From Tyto alba (taxonomy: Eukaryota > Chordata > Aves > Strigiformes > Tytonidae), in contig NW_024881322.1 of NCBI RefSeq assembly GCF_018691265.1, positions 6,138,001 to 6,202,000 on the forward strand: a stretch of DNA of 64,000 nt, read 5' to 3'. Under the pieces are notes generated by a model. It was given only the letters and a program-made list of their open reading frames with translations. It did not search any database and was not told the origin of the DNA. Positions 10,641 to 22,086 of this stretch are shown piece by piece. A program made the translations under genes and the position numbers. The first letter of the stretch is position 1; every line of letters begins with the position of its first letter.

Positions 10641-13600
10641 CAGTTTTCTTTCCATGGAGGCTGCACGTGGGACAGACAGACACGGACAGTGGGGGAAGGG
10701 ACTGACTCACCAGGACAGTCGGTGCAGGGGGGCCAGCCCGGACGTCACACCCAGCAGTCACACCGCCGCACACCGTGTTTTCTGTTTGCACCAACGAGTA
10801 AGATTTGGGCCTTTTGTAGGCTGAGGTGGGTGTGTGCTCCCAGGACCCCAGCCTAACTAGAACCTGTCAAAGGCTGTTTTCTCTGTGGTTTGCACGGTTT
10901 AGGTGGCTTGAACACAGATGGCAATCTTCTCTTTTTTTTTGTTTTTTCTTTGCTTTGTTTTGGGTTTGTTTTGTTTTGGGGTTTTTTTGTTGGTTTTTTT
11001 TTTTTTTTTTTTTTTCCTGGTAAGCTCTTTCAATAGAAAAGCAAAGACCTTTCTTACTGTTGTTTTTCTGCTCATGTGCATCATCTAGCACAGGGCAAAT
11101 CAGGGGCTGCTCCCATCGTGGCTGCATCCTGGTGGAAAACATTTTCACTGGGGGAAATAAAAAAAAATCCCTGAACAAGAACTGGGTCCCTCCGGGGAGC
11201 CACCGGTGTCCCCTGGGACAGGAGTGAGGAGCCAGGTGTAGTCCTGCCCTCTCCAAGCTGGCCAAGGCTGCAGGCAAGCAGGGGCCGGGTCGCAGGGTCT
11301 GCACGGCGCCCCGCAACACCAGGTGCTTTGCAAGCAAGAGCAGAATGGAGCAAAATGAAAGTACGGCTCCTTCAAGAGGAGAGGCAAGGCTGTTCCTGCC
11401 ACAGAAACTGGGGAGAACCCAGGGCAGGACTGCAGGCAGCCGCATAAAGTCCCGGCTGGTGGCACGTCTTACGTGGCGGCCATCCAGAAGAGTGTGGCAG
11501 GAAAGATTTTGAAGAGGAAGGCAGTGAGAGGTGGTTAATAAATACACGAACTCGCACGTCTTCTGTCTTCTTCTTGTCAAGCTGCCATGCAAATTACAGT
11601 GATTTAAATTCCCTTCTCTGCAGGAAGTCTGAGCACCGTGGGGTCTTGCTTAAACGCCGGATGGCGTTCAGCTGTGACCAGGGCTCATTCAACTCACACT
11701 TCAAGAAAATTTCCAAATCGCAGTTCAGGCTCAGTTCCAATTCTGGAGAAAACAACGATTTGGGCCAGGTTTGGGGTTGGGCTCAGCTGTCACTTGGCAT
11801 GGCGCTCCGGCGTCCAAGGGGAAGGGGCCCAGGGCTCTCTACCCTCAACTGTGCAATCCCCACTAAGGTGTCTGCATACCTTTAATAATCAGTTGTCTCC
11901 CTGAAACCCTTCCTGAAACAGGAGCGGGTCTGTGTGTGTTGGTACCTCTGTACGGCATGCGGCCTCTCTCGCCTCCTGGACCCCCGGGTAGGAAAACAGA
12001 GGTGGGGGAGCAGCTCTCAGCTAAACCCCAGGGCGCTTGCTAAGGAAAGCATAGGTGTGAAAGCACGGGAGGAGCCTCTGGGCTCAGGCAAACGGCTGCC
12101 TGCTGGCAGATCCATGGCAATTACCCCTCATTCAAGCTAGTGTGACCCTCAGTGTAACGCGAGGTAATTCGGCGTTGGGAGAGTTACCTTAAGTGCAATA
12201 GGGTAAAGGCATGTCCGTGGGCAAAGTCTCTGATGCAAAGGATCTTCACATCCTTTGGTCTTTCCTTCATGAATCGGAGAGTCCTCACGTTCTGGATTTG
12301 AGCGACTTTAATTAGACTTGGCTTAATTCTCCCTAGAAGCAAAGTCATAAATGTAACTTAACCTACTCACTTCACACAGCCAGTTCCACTGTCCTAAGAG
12401 TTCCCGCACAGATAAATCTCCAGACCAGAATATGGGCAGCAGCTCACCCCGTTTGTTATTTTTCTGCCATGTGCCATTTATTAAGTGAGTGTCACTGACA
12501 GCAACAGCATTTTTGCCCCTGTTGTGGGAACAGAAGCAGGAGAACAATGTGAACCTTGCAAATCCTCCTGCCAAATTTCTGCCAAACCGATTCCCTACTT
12601 GCATCCTCCTTCAGTGCCGTTCACAGTTAATTAATTTCAAACCAAAATGGAGAAGGTGTGGTCAGTTCTTGAGGTACCAGCAGGCATCATGAGCTAACTT
12701 GTGATTTCCCTCCAGCTCATATCATTACAAAACTAAGCATCTCTGTTTTCTTTACAAATATATTACTTTCACGCTCACCAAGAGAACTTGCAAGTGCAAG
12801 CCTCTTTTAGTTTTGGTTAAGGGGGAAAACGCAAACCACTAGCATTTCTTACATATCTTCTTTTTAACTTCAGGATGTTTAAGTACAATTTGGGGATTCT
12901 TTTTTAAGCTCCTCATTTAGTGCATATACTAACATCAGAGATGTACTCAGCTTGATGTGCTGATCTGGTGCTGGAAAGATTTTGAAGAAATAGAACAAAA
13001 CTTGGGGTAGCACCCTCTTCTGAGGCTGACTGAGAAGTTTTCTTTTTTCACAGTGAAGAGTGCACTGTGCTTGCACTAAATCTGTCTTTTAAAATACCTA
13101 TTTTCCCTTCGCCAGGTAAAAGGAGGACATTAACCTGCTTCTCTCCAAGCAGGCTGTTTTACAGCTCCGACAACCCCTCTGTTGGTCTGTTTGGGAGAGG
13201 CTGTGGCTGTATCTTGCCATCCTCTATGAGGGGGTTATTTGCACTCAGTGAGATCACTACCTCTTGTACGCAAGAAAATCATGTTGTCTAGGAACTTACT
13301 ATAGATCAAAATACTTGAGGCAATTCCTAGGAACATAGGACTGGACGTGACAAGTCACCTCAGCTGTTCCTTGTTTCTCCAAAGTGAGGTAAGACAAATC
13401 ACCTGGGCTTTTCCTAACAAGCAAGTGTTGCTCTCCACTGAGTAGTCTCTTGTATCTTCAAGCAAAGAAAGGATGACCCTGCATAATACTATTCCACACT
13501 CATAAACACTTTGCAAATCAAAAGTGTGGTTCTGTAGATCTTTTCAGCATTTCTTATTCCACTGATAACACAATTTCAGGCAGGTTACTTGCTTATGTAG

Positions 13601-14576
13601 ACTACGCACAGGGTTTCCTGGGCTTTCCATACTGATCCCAGACGTAACGCGCTGGGTGTCCTGAAAACAAGGCGCCTGCAGCCAGAAGCCACCTGCAAAG
13701 ACCCAGGTCTGGCTCCCTCCCCGCTGCCACAGCAGGTCACCGCGGCGCGGGGAGCCGGGCTCTGCCTTGGTCACAAAGCCCCGTCTCCCTCTCTCTCTGA
13801 CTTGGTATTTTGAAAAAGACATATTTGACCTTTTTAATGATGCTGAAATCTGTGAATTATTAAACTCTTAGTTTAGATGGATTAGGCATTATTTTGGGCC
13901 TGGAATGTGGTTTTCTAGATGTGATGATTTCTCATTTTCTCATATCCTCAAAGAAGTGTTTAGGCATTAGTTTTCCAAAATGAACTTTGCAGTTGTTCCA
14001 GACTTTCATTCACTCAAAAGAATGCCTCTAGGCTCCACTATTTTAAACTGCATCAGACCATCCTACTTCAATGTATGTTTTAATAACTTTATTTATTGAA
14101 ATGTTTTATAGGGCCCAACCTAATTTCTAGTAAGGAGAATTAATGGGTTTCATTCAGTGAATGATATCAGCATGCACAATATTATCAGTGTTTTTGCAGA
14201 AGAGATTGGTAACCTGGTAATGTTATATCACACTTGTGACAGCAGAAACTGTGATTTCATGCAGGTGATGCCAGCAGCATCCAGTAACTCAGCTGAGTCA
14301 TTTTAAAGGATCACAGACATGTCGTTTATCAAATGTTCTCTAATTTAAACATACCTGTTAAAAATAAGTTCTTAGTCTGAAATTCTTAGTGATCACATAA
14401 AAGAAAACTTGTATATTAATTGCCTCACTGTGTCAAACTGAAGTCAGAAGGAGTGGGGAGAAAGTATATCACAAATATACTACTGTGGATTCTTATCTCC
14501 GAATTTTTTTACATATTTCCCTCTTAGATGATTTTGATATCTCAGTAAGTTAATAAGTTTTGACATTTCACCTGCC
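10641..14576. other. Intergenic region, nothing recognised
   Basis: Mixed unique-looking sequence. It contains a long T-rich tract at 10928-11016 (GTTTTGTTTTGGG units and T runs) and otherwise short unrelated open frames on both strands. No exon, RNA gene or mobile element could be supported. Confidence 0.4.
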
Positions 14577-15478
14577 TAGTGGATGAAGGGAAGGTGGTGG
14601 ATGTAGTTTTTCTGGATTTTAGTAAGGCTTTTGATGCTGTCCCTCACAGCATCCTTCTGGACAAGTTGTCCAACTGTGGGATGAGCAGATACACAGTGTG
14701 CTGGGTGAAGAAATAACTCTCTTGAGGGACAGGAGACCTTGCAGAGGGATCTAGATGCTTTGGAGCATTGGGAAATCAATAATGGGATGAAATTTAACAA
14801 GCCCAAATGCTGGATTCTGCACCTGGGATGGAGCAATGCCGGGCACGAGTCTAAATTGGGAGAGGAGTGGCTGGAGAGCAGCCCTGCAGGAAGGGGCCTG
14901 GGGGTGCTGGAGACAGCAGGTTCAGGAGGAGTCAGCAGTGAGCCCTGGCAGCCGGGAGGGCAGACTGCAGCCTGGGGTGCTCAAACACAGCCCAGGGAGA
15001 AGGACATGGAGCTGCTCAAGCAGGTCCGGAGGAGGGACATGAAGATGCTCGGGGGGCTGGCTCACCTCCTCCGTGAGGACAGGCTGAGAGAGTTGTTGTG
15101 GCTCAGGCTGGAGGAGAGGGAGAGGGAGAGGGAGAGGGAGAGGAGGCGAGGCTCCAGGGCGTACTTAAAGGGGGCTACAGGAAAGGTGGGGAGGGACTCT
15201 GTCAGGGGGTTTAGGGATAGGATGAGGGGTAATGGCTTTAAACCACAAGAGGGCAGGTTTAGATGAGATGTAAAGAAGCAATTCTCCTCTGTGCAGGGGG
15301 TGAGGCGCTGGCCCAGGGTGCCCAGAGCAGCTGTGGCTGCCCCCTCCCTGGAAGGGTTCAAGGCCAGGTTGGATGGGGCTGGGAGCCCCCTGGGCTGGGG
15401 GAAGGGGGCCCTGCCCGGGGCAGGGGGTGGCACTGGATGGGCTTCGAGGTCCCTTCCAACCCAAACCATTCTGTGATA
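14577..15478 (+). mobile_element. CR1 LINE 3' portion, internally deleted
   Basis: CR1 is the main non-LTR retrotransposon of birds. The left part encodes a reverse-transcriptase remnant, reading FLDFSKAFDAVPHSILLDKL near 14608-14667, the typical CR1 RT block. The rest matches the CR1 3' region as I know it (GCAGGAAGGGGCCTGGGGGTGCTGG, GGACATGGAGCTGCT, GAGGACAGGCTGAGAGAGTTG, CAAGGCCAGGTTGGATGGGGCT). It ends at AACCCAAACCATTCTGTGAT, the characteristic CR1 terminus. Two gaps relative to a full copy are evident, after the RT block and around 14990, and a GAGAGG microsatellite has expanded inside. It is not functional. Confidence 0.93.
15110..15143 (+). repeat. (GGAGAG)n microsatellite inside CR1
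   Basis: Five to six head-to-tail GGAGAG units interrupt the CR1 3' region exactly where the element normally reads GGAGAAGAG. This suggests local expansion of a pre-existing purine stretch. Confidence 0.9.
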
Positions 15479-15492
15479 ACCAGCCCATCAAA

Positions 15493-15590
15493 AGAGGTGA
15501 TTATCCTGCTATGTTCAGCATTGGTGAGTGACGCAATGGTGCAATGCTGGGATTGAAGGTATTTGCCATTCTGATTTTGGGAAAAGGAGG
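15493..15590 (+). mobile_element. Second, diverged CR1 fragment
   Basis: Directly after the CR1 terminus, AGAGGTGATTATCCTGCT, TGTTCAGCATTGGTGAG and the later GATTTTGGG follow the CR1 segment that is missing from the first copy near 14990. This is either a separate truncated insertion or a rearranged piece of the same one. The right boundary is approximate. Confidence 0.55.
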
Positions 15591-15839
15591 GGGCAGCTTC
15601 CTGAGTTAAGTGGTCATCTTGTTACTCGTCTGGCTCTGCACAAGTTGTATCCTAAAGAGATCCTCAGCAGCAGCATATTTGTGGTTTCTGCTTGTTTTAG
15701 TTTGTTTGCTGATGAAAGAAGGTCAGAATTGAATACACAAAACCCTGGCTTAGAAATTTTTTTCCCTCGGTACCAAAATGGGATTGACTGCTTCTTAGGA
15801 GATGCCCTCTTGTTGTCCTCTTAGTTGTGTTATTAAAAA
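15591..15839. other. Unassigned sequence between CR1 and the ERV
   Basis: No recognisable 5' LTR is seen. A weak echo of the 3' LTR end (GGTACCAAAATGGGA at 15770 against GGTACCGAAACC...TTGGGA) could be a remnant, but it is too short to support a call. Confidence 0.3.
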
Positions 15840-16164
15840 CTGGAAGAAGTTTGGTGGGGATCCCCTAATGTGAGAAAAACTAAAATGCTATTGTAATTAA
15901 TGGTGGCCACAATACAAATTAGGTGACCAAGAAAAATCTCCAGAAGAAGGATCCTTGAATTATAATACTATATTACAATTGCTTTTATTTTATAAATGAT
16001 TAGAGAAATGGGATGAATTCCCTTATGTAGATTATTTTTTTGCCTTACAAAATGATTGAGAAACTAGAAAGAAATGTGGGTTAGTTGGTTCACAACACCA
16101 GATAGGGATATAGTCATTAAATGATAGAAATAAAGGTTCTGATTCAGAAAAAGAGGATAAACCT

Positions 16165-17165
16165 ATGAGTAAAGTGAAAATGAAAAACTCTCGTTGTTGT
16201 ACTGGATGTCAAATTGGTAAAGACTGCTCAGAGGAGGTGGAAGAGGATGTGCAATTGTTAGTGTCCCCCACAAAGTTATCTGAATTGAAATTCTCCAGTA
16301 GCAAGGATGAAAAAATGACTAGTCCGGTGTCTGGGAGAACTCGGCTGCAGAGACCTGCAGTACAGGCTCCTTTGCAGCAAGCTGTAGGGCCAGACAGGGC
16401 TCCAGTATATGTGCAGGTACCTTTTACTATCTCTGATTTATTAAATTGGAAACAAACAGTGGGTCCCTATTATAATAATCCTGGAAGTATGCGTGGGTTA
16501 GTTAAGACTGTAATGCTGACTTGTAATCCAAATTGGGAGATACCCAAGCTTTGTTAGAGTCCCTTTTCACTAGCAAGGAAAGGAGAATTGTCTTGGGTAG
16601 GGCTAGGGAAGAAGGGGGACAACAAAAGGGAACAAGGGATTTGACTCAAATCCTGCTGAAGGGTGATCCTTGGTGAGCCTTGCATGAAATCAGGCAAGGG
16701 CTAGATGAAAACCCCTCTGTTTTCTATGAAAGACTGTGTGAAACTGCTAGGAAGTGGACAGATTTGGATCCAGAAGACAAAAGTAGTAGTAAGATGCTTC
16801 ATATGTTGTTTATCAAGCAATCAACTTCAGATATTAGACAGAAGCTGCAAAATGTAGATGGGGTTGGTGGGATTTCTATCTCACAATTAATAGAAATTGC
16901 TTACAAAGTCTATAATAATTGAGAGGGAATAGAGGAAAAGAAACAACAGAGTAGGATGAAGTTGCAAGCTTCTCTGTTGACAGCAGCAATAACCAAAAGT
17001 AGGGGAAGAGGTAGTGGAGAGAGGAAAATGCGCAGAAGAGAGAATGATAGAAAAAATGTGGGAAGAGGTACATCCAGATTGTCTTTGGGGTTGAACCAAT
17101 GCATATATTGTAAAAAAGGAGGACACTGGAAAAATTATTTTTCTAGGGGGAAACAAAAAAAGTGA
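16165..17165 (+). pseudogene. gag: ERV gag remnant
   Basis: An open part (16165-16557) covers a variable matrix/p12-like region and the start of a capsid that reads PFTISDLLNWKQ. The capsid continues in another reading frame from about 16557, with a TGA at 16674-16676, through RQGLDENPSVFYERL, a region resembling the gammaretroviral C-terminal capsid. A further TGA follows at 16920. The nucleocapsid segment has one zinc knuckle, CIYCKKGGHWKNYF near 17101, in which the fourth metal ligand is Phe instead of Cys. At least one frameshift and two stops disrupt the gene. Matrix sequence probably extends left to about 15900 but is too decayed to delimit. Confidence 0.88.
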
Positions 17166-17241
17166 GAATGAGGGAGGTGACCTGATAATGTTATAAAATC
17201 TGGACTGAAGGGGACCAAAGGAAATAATTAATGCTTCCCCA

Positions 17242-17601
17242 ACCGACCCTCTGCTTCCAGTTAGGTTGGGGAATGGAACTACATATTTTTTAATAGATAG
17301 TGGGGCAACACAGTCTGTTGTAACTAGTTGTAAAGGACAGTTAATTAAAACTAAGATGCCTGTTATTGGTGCCAGAGGAAATAAAACATTGAGGCCATTT
17401 TTGAAAACAGTGGAACGTATTATTGGGAACACTAGATTAAGTCATGAGTTTCCCTATATGCCAGAACGCCCCTTGCTCGTGCTGGGACAAGATTTACTGT
17501 GTAAACAAAATGTGCAAATAACCATCTCTGAAAATTCTGTGCAGCTACATATTGTTACGGGAATGCGAATCAGTATACAATATCCCTCTCTTACCAGTTA
17601 A
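17242..17601 (+). pseudogene. pro: ERV protease remnant
   Basis: A retropepsin-like open segment carries the active-site motif LIDSGATQSVV (17287-17319; DSG instead of the usual DTG) and the second conserved block LLVLGQDLL. Retroviral proteases act as dimers to cut Gag-Pol. The C-terminal end runs almost directly into reverse-transcriptase sequence, so the usual spacer and RT N-terminal part appear deleted. Confidence 0.85.
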
Positions 17602-18696
17602 CAAACCTCGAACTGGGGAATATCAGTTAGTACAAGATTTGTGAGAAATTAATAAAATCACGGTTGATGTACATCCAGTCATATCAAACCCTTATACTTT
17701 GTTGTCAGCAATACCTGAAGATAGTGTGTATTTTACAGTGCTATATCTAAAAGATGCCTGCTTTTGCATCCCCTTGGCAGAAGAAAGACAGAAGGTATTT
17801 GTCTTTGAGTGGGAGAGTCCTACCACAAATACAAATTGGCTGGACTGTGCTGCCACAGGGATTCAGGAATAGCCCAACCTTGTTTGGTAATGTACTTGCT
17901 AAGGAAGTAGAAAACTGTCAAGGTAGAACCCTTCCATTATTTTGTTGCAGTACATAGATGACATCCTACTTGGGGCAAAGACTGAACAACAGTGTGAAAC
18001 TGCAACTATAAATTTGCTGATTTTTTGGGGACTGGCTAGACACCAAACATCTCAGAAAAAGGCTCAGATAATACAGACCCCTGTAACTTGGGATTTGAGA
18101 TACCTTGAGGAAAAAGAGAACCAGTCATATAAAGGAAGTTATTTGTCAAATAGCTCCCCCTCCCCGATCTAAGAAAGAATTGCGAGGGTTCTTGGGAATG
18201 GCCGGATGGTGCAGACTTTTGATACCAAATTTCACTCTGATTGCCAAACCATGTGGCTATCAAGGGGCCTGAAGAAACTTTAGAATGGACACCAGAGTGC
18301 CAGGAAGGATTTGATTCTATTAAGACTGAACTCATGAGAGCTCCTGCTCCGGGCCTGAAGGACTTAAACAAACCTTTTACATTATATGCGCATGAAAGGC
18401 GACATGTAGCACTAGGAGTCCTGACCCAGGCCCTTGGAGACTGCAAAAGACCAGCAGCTGATTTCTCCAAGCAGTGGAAATTAACTTTGGGACAGCCTAT
18501 CACAGTTTTTGTACCACATGCAGTGGTAGCTGTATTCGAACAAAAAGGACACCCTTGGATTTCTGCTAGCAGGTTGGCCCAATATCAGGCAGTGCTGGTT
18601 GAACAAGATGATGTTACTTTAAAAATGTCTTCAACTTTGAATCCTGCCACTTTAATAAAGTTAGGTGAGAAAGGAGAGCTGGAGCATGACTGCTAA
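17595..18696 (+). pseudogene. pol: ERV reverse transcriptase remnant
   Basis: Successive RT blocks are visible in changing frames: VNKPRTGEYQLVQDL near 17600 followed by a stop, LPQGFRNSPTLFG near 17852, the catalytic YIDDILLG at about 17951-17974, and the connection region from 18241 to a stop at 18694. At least three frameshifts and several stops are present. The fingers region that should precede the first block is missing, which shortens the gene at the protease junction. Confidence 0.9.
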
Positions 18697-18752
18697 ACAT
18701 TATGGAACAGGTATATACTCTAGCCGACCTGATCTGAAAGGCACACTATTAA

Positions 18753-19388
18753 TTGGCCCAGAAGTTGAATTTTGTCACAGATGGAAGTAGCTTCATGGTA
18801 AAGGGAGAGCAGAAAGCTGGGTATGCTGTGGTAACCCTACAAGAGGAGGTTGAAGTGCAAGCATTGCCGCCTCGCACCTCCTTTCAGAGAGCAGAAATCA
18901 TTGCCTTAACACAACCCTTAGAATTATCTGAAGATAAAAGAGTCAACATCTATATGGATTCTAAATATGCATTTGGAGTAATTCATGTTCATGGAGAAAT
19001 TTGGAAGGAACGATGATTGTTGATGGGTCAGGGTAGCCCTATGAAGTATGGAAATGAAATGATAAAGCTACTACAAGCGGTTCTAGAACCTAAAGAAGTA
19101 GCAGTAATGAACTGTAAATCCCACCAAAAGGGTCAAGGAAATACTATTATTTGGAACTGGTGGGGAGATATGGCAGCAAAAAGAACAGCATTAAAAGGAT
19201 TAGTGGTTGGAGCCTTGGTGCCTGGAGAAAAATTAAACTTACAGGTAGCTAAGCATACAGAAAGGAAAGATAAATTATCTGAAACTCTGAAGTGCTTGAA
19301 GAGTCCTGAGGGATGGTGGATAACACCAGAAATGCAAGCTTTAGTACCTGAAAGAATCATTGAACTTCTGCGTAAGAGATTACATTGA
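18753..19388 (+). pseudogene. pol: ERV RNase H remnant
   Basis: The block FVTDGSSFMVKGEQKAGYAV contains the first catalytic Asp. FQRAEIIALTQ contains the catalytic Glu and IYMDSKYAFGVIH the next Asp. One TGA at 19014-19016 splits an otherwise continuous frame that runs to 19388, where sequence like the start of integrase follows (GWWITPEMQAL). RNase H removes the RNA strand during reverse transcription. Confidence 0.88.
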
Positions 19389-20404
19389 GAGACACACATG
19401 GGATCTGGTGCGCTCGTATTGGCAGTAAAAAAGTATGCAGTAGGGCTGAGAATACAGAGCCACGCAAGCATAATTGTTAGGAAATGACATACTTGTGTTA
19501 ATAATCCAAAGACTGAAAGAAAACCCTTGAGTGGAATTGTGAAGAGGGGTATTGCCCCAGGGGAATACTGAAAAATTGATTTTTCAGAGCTTCCCAAATG
19601 TAAACAGTGTAGATATTTACTTGTACTAGTAGGTACCTTCTTCTGGCTGGCCTGAAGCCTTTCCTTGTCGTACCAATAAAGGAAGGAAGGTAGTTAAGGT
19701 AATGTTGAAAGAAATAATTCCTAGGTTTGGTATCCCAGAAGGCATATAATCAGATATTCGGGGCCCATTTTGTAGCAGAAATAGTACAGGAAACTTCTAA
19801 ACATTTATAGGTTAAGTGGGACATACACACCCAGTGGACACCACAATCTAGTGGAAAGACAGAAAGAATGAATTAAATCCTTAAGAGACAACTTGCTAAA
19901 TTATGTCAAGAAACACAACTTAAATGGGTGGATGTTTTTCCTATTGCATTACTGAGAATGAGAATTACCCCTCAGATGAGAGAAAGAGTTAGCCCATTTG
20001 AAATTGCATATGGGAAACCCTGTCTGGCAAATTGTTTGATCATAAAGGAAGATCAGGCGCATGTCAAAGGGGAAGTCACGTACCAAAATTATCTGATATC
20101 CCCGTCTCAGAGTTTATTCTTTTTGCATAGGTACCTTAATCAGCAAGCTCCACTCCCACTGGATGTGCTGGTTCACTATTTTCAACCTGGAGATCTAGTC
20201 TATGTTCACACCTGGAAAGACAAACCACTGAAAGAAAGGTGGAAAGGACCCCTCCCTGTCCTATTAACCACCTATACAGTAGTAAAAGCACAGGGGGTAT
20301 ACTCTTGGATTCACTATACTAGAGTCATAAAGACCCTGCCGTGGGACCAGTGGACCACAACACAAACAGAAGGACGCAACGTTAAGTTTGCAAAATCTGA
20401 TTAA
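19389..20404 (+). pseudogene. pol: ERV integrase remnant
   Basis: The N-terminal zinc region (two His at 19386-19397 and Cys near 19492) and the first catalytic-core part (IDFSELPKCKQCRYLLVLV at about 19576-19632) are recognisable but cut by stops and shifts. One TGA stands where the first Cys of the zinc site is expected. The C-terminal part is open from about 19928 to 20404 and includes PGDLVYVHTWKDKPLKERWK and WIHYTRVIK, typical of the gammaretroviral integrase tail. It is non-functional. Confidence 0.85.
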
Positions 20405-20429
20405 TTAATTGTACATGGGACTGTAGGGA

Positions 20430-21990
20430 ATCATACAAATGTTTGGAGTGTACTTCAGAATTATGACTGCCAGTTTTAGGAATTCTATTGGCTTTACCCA
20501 TAGCGATATTTTTAGTGCAAAGGATGACTGATTTTTTAAAACCTAATAGGTCTCAGAATGTGTATTCTTCTAGTGTTACTGATCTTATTCTTCATTCATT
20601 ATAGTGATGGAAATCTGGTTCTTAAATTAATTCAAGATTTTGGGAAAGTTCAGAATGTCTCTTCAGTAACAGCTTGTTTACCCACCCCTAAGTCAACAGA
20701 GGATCCTATACCCTGGGGAGTGTTTACCACAAATTTAACTTCCATGTAAAAGTACATGTGGGATAATAGCCATACCACTTGGGAATGGTATACTCGAAAA
20801 GGTAAAGTACACTTTAAAACTGACGATTAAAAATGGAACAGTAACTGATTGCAATATAACAAAGCCAGAAACACCTTGGACCATAGAAATAATTTACGGA
20901 CCATCAGAAGATCAGTGTTACCAACTTGCCCTGAGGTTGTCAGACTCCTCAAATATGGATTATACCCCTGAGAGGTCATTGGGATTATTCCCAGTCAGCT
21001 CAGTGGTGTATCATTATGAAGACTAATGAAGGGACACCTGAGGATCCGTTACAAGTAAGTTTGAAATACTCTGATTTAAATTACTCTTGAACTGTGGAGA
21101 AATTGAAATTTAAACATTGGAATTGCACAAATATTTACAATTGCAGCAGTATAAATCCTGAGATACAGAGGATAATGCCAGTTGCTCAGACTTTACGAAT
21201 GGGATGTATATGTTGAAATTATACTACTTGCCTAAATGACACACGGTCATATCTGTCAAATACTGAAACCTGGGAGGACTTTAACTGTAACACTCAAACA
21301 ATTTTGACCTTGGAACATACAGTCTGGATTAGTAGTGATGGGAAACGGACATTTCATCTTCCCTTGAATGGGAAAATAATGTATTGGATGCTAGGGACAT
21401 TAATCTTATGTCCCTTATGGAGGAAATCACCTCTGGACTCCAAATTGTGGGAAAAAATAAGAAGCAGTCCAGATCCTTGGCAACACCCAAGTGCTGACAC
21501 CACTATAGGATGGGTACTAGAATCTATATTCACTCCACAAATATCCTCATTAAGAAATAGATTAACGATTCACAATTTTACATTACAGATGGAAACTCTG
21601 GCTAACGCCACCCAAACAGGGCTCTCAGAATTAAACACTCAGTTACAAGCCACATCTAAAATGGCTTTGCAAAATAGGTTGGCATTAGATCTGCTTTTAT
21701 TACCTCTACATGATGTTTGTGGATAACTTTGATCTCAAAAATGATAGTAGCTGTATACACATCCCCGATGCCGCTGGGGATTTAGAGACTTAAATAGATA
21801 AATTTCGCCAAGTTGCTAAAGTTAGGCATGAATTGCATGCTGGACTAGAAGGATTAAACAAACTGTTACATGGACTGGGATTTTACTTAACTAGCTGGTT
21901 GGAAGGGTTACTCCAAAGTATCATGGTAATTGTTTTGATTTTAAGAATTCTCTGTACTCTTTTAAACTGTATGAAAAAACTACTGATCTG
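20430..21990 (+). pseudogene. env: ERV envelope remnant
   Basis: The surface-subunit part is badly decayed, with short frames separated by stops. The transmembrane subunit is clearer. An open stretch to 21726 contains a heptad-repeat region and ALQNRLALDLLLL, in the position of the immunosuppressive-like segment of retroviral TM proteins, followed by LHDVCG. A stop and frame changes follow. A hydrophobic membrane-spanning-like stretch (SIMVIVLILRILCTLL) occurs near 21918-21965. The cleavage site and fusion peptide could not be identified. It is not functional. Confidence 0.75.
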
Positions 21991-22074
21991 AGCCACATCT
22001 GATCGGTATGTAATGGTGCTGAGAAATCATTGTGAGATCTCTGAGTCTTTTTGAAAGAAAAGCCTCATAGTCTT

Positions 22075-22086
22075 GGAGGGGGGAAT
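22075..22086 (+). promoter_or_regulatory. ERV polypurine tract
   Basis: GGAGGGGGGAAT immediately precedes the TGTTG of the 3' LTR, the expected place of the plus-strand primer. It supports the LTR boundary. Confidence 0.85.

Noticed and set aside
10867..11592. Minus-strand open frame of 241 codons
   Set aside because: Its C-terminal part is a Lys/Asn/Gln-rich translation of a T-rich tract and the remainder has no recognisable family, so I treat it as chance.
15770..15800. End of a 5' LTR for the ERV
   Set aside because: Only about 15 bases resemble the 3' LTR end. Without the TGTTG start or the poly(A) region it cannot be distinguished from chance.
18036..18503. Minus-strand open frame of 155 codons within the ERV
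   Set aside because: It is antisense to reverse-transcriptase sequence recognised on the plus strand.
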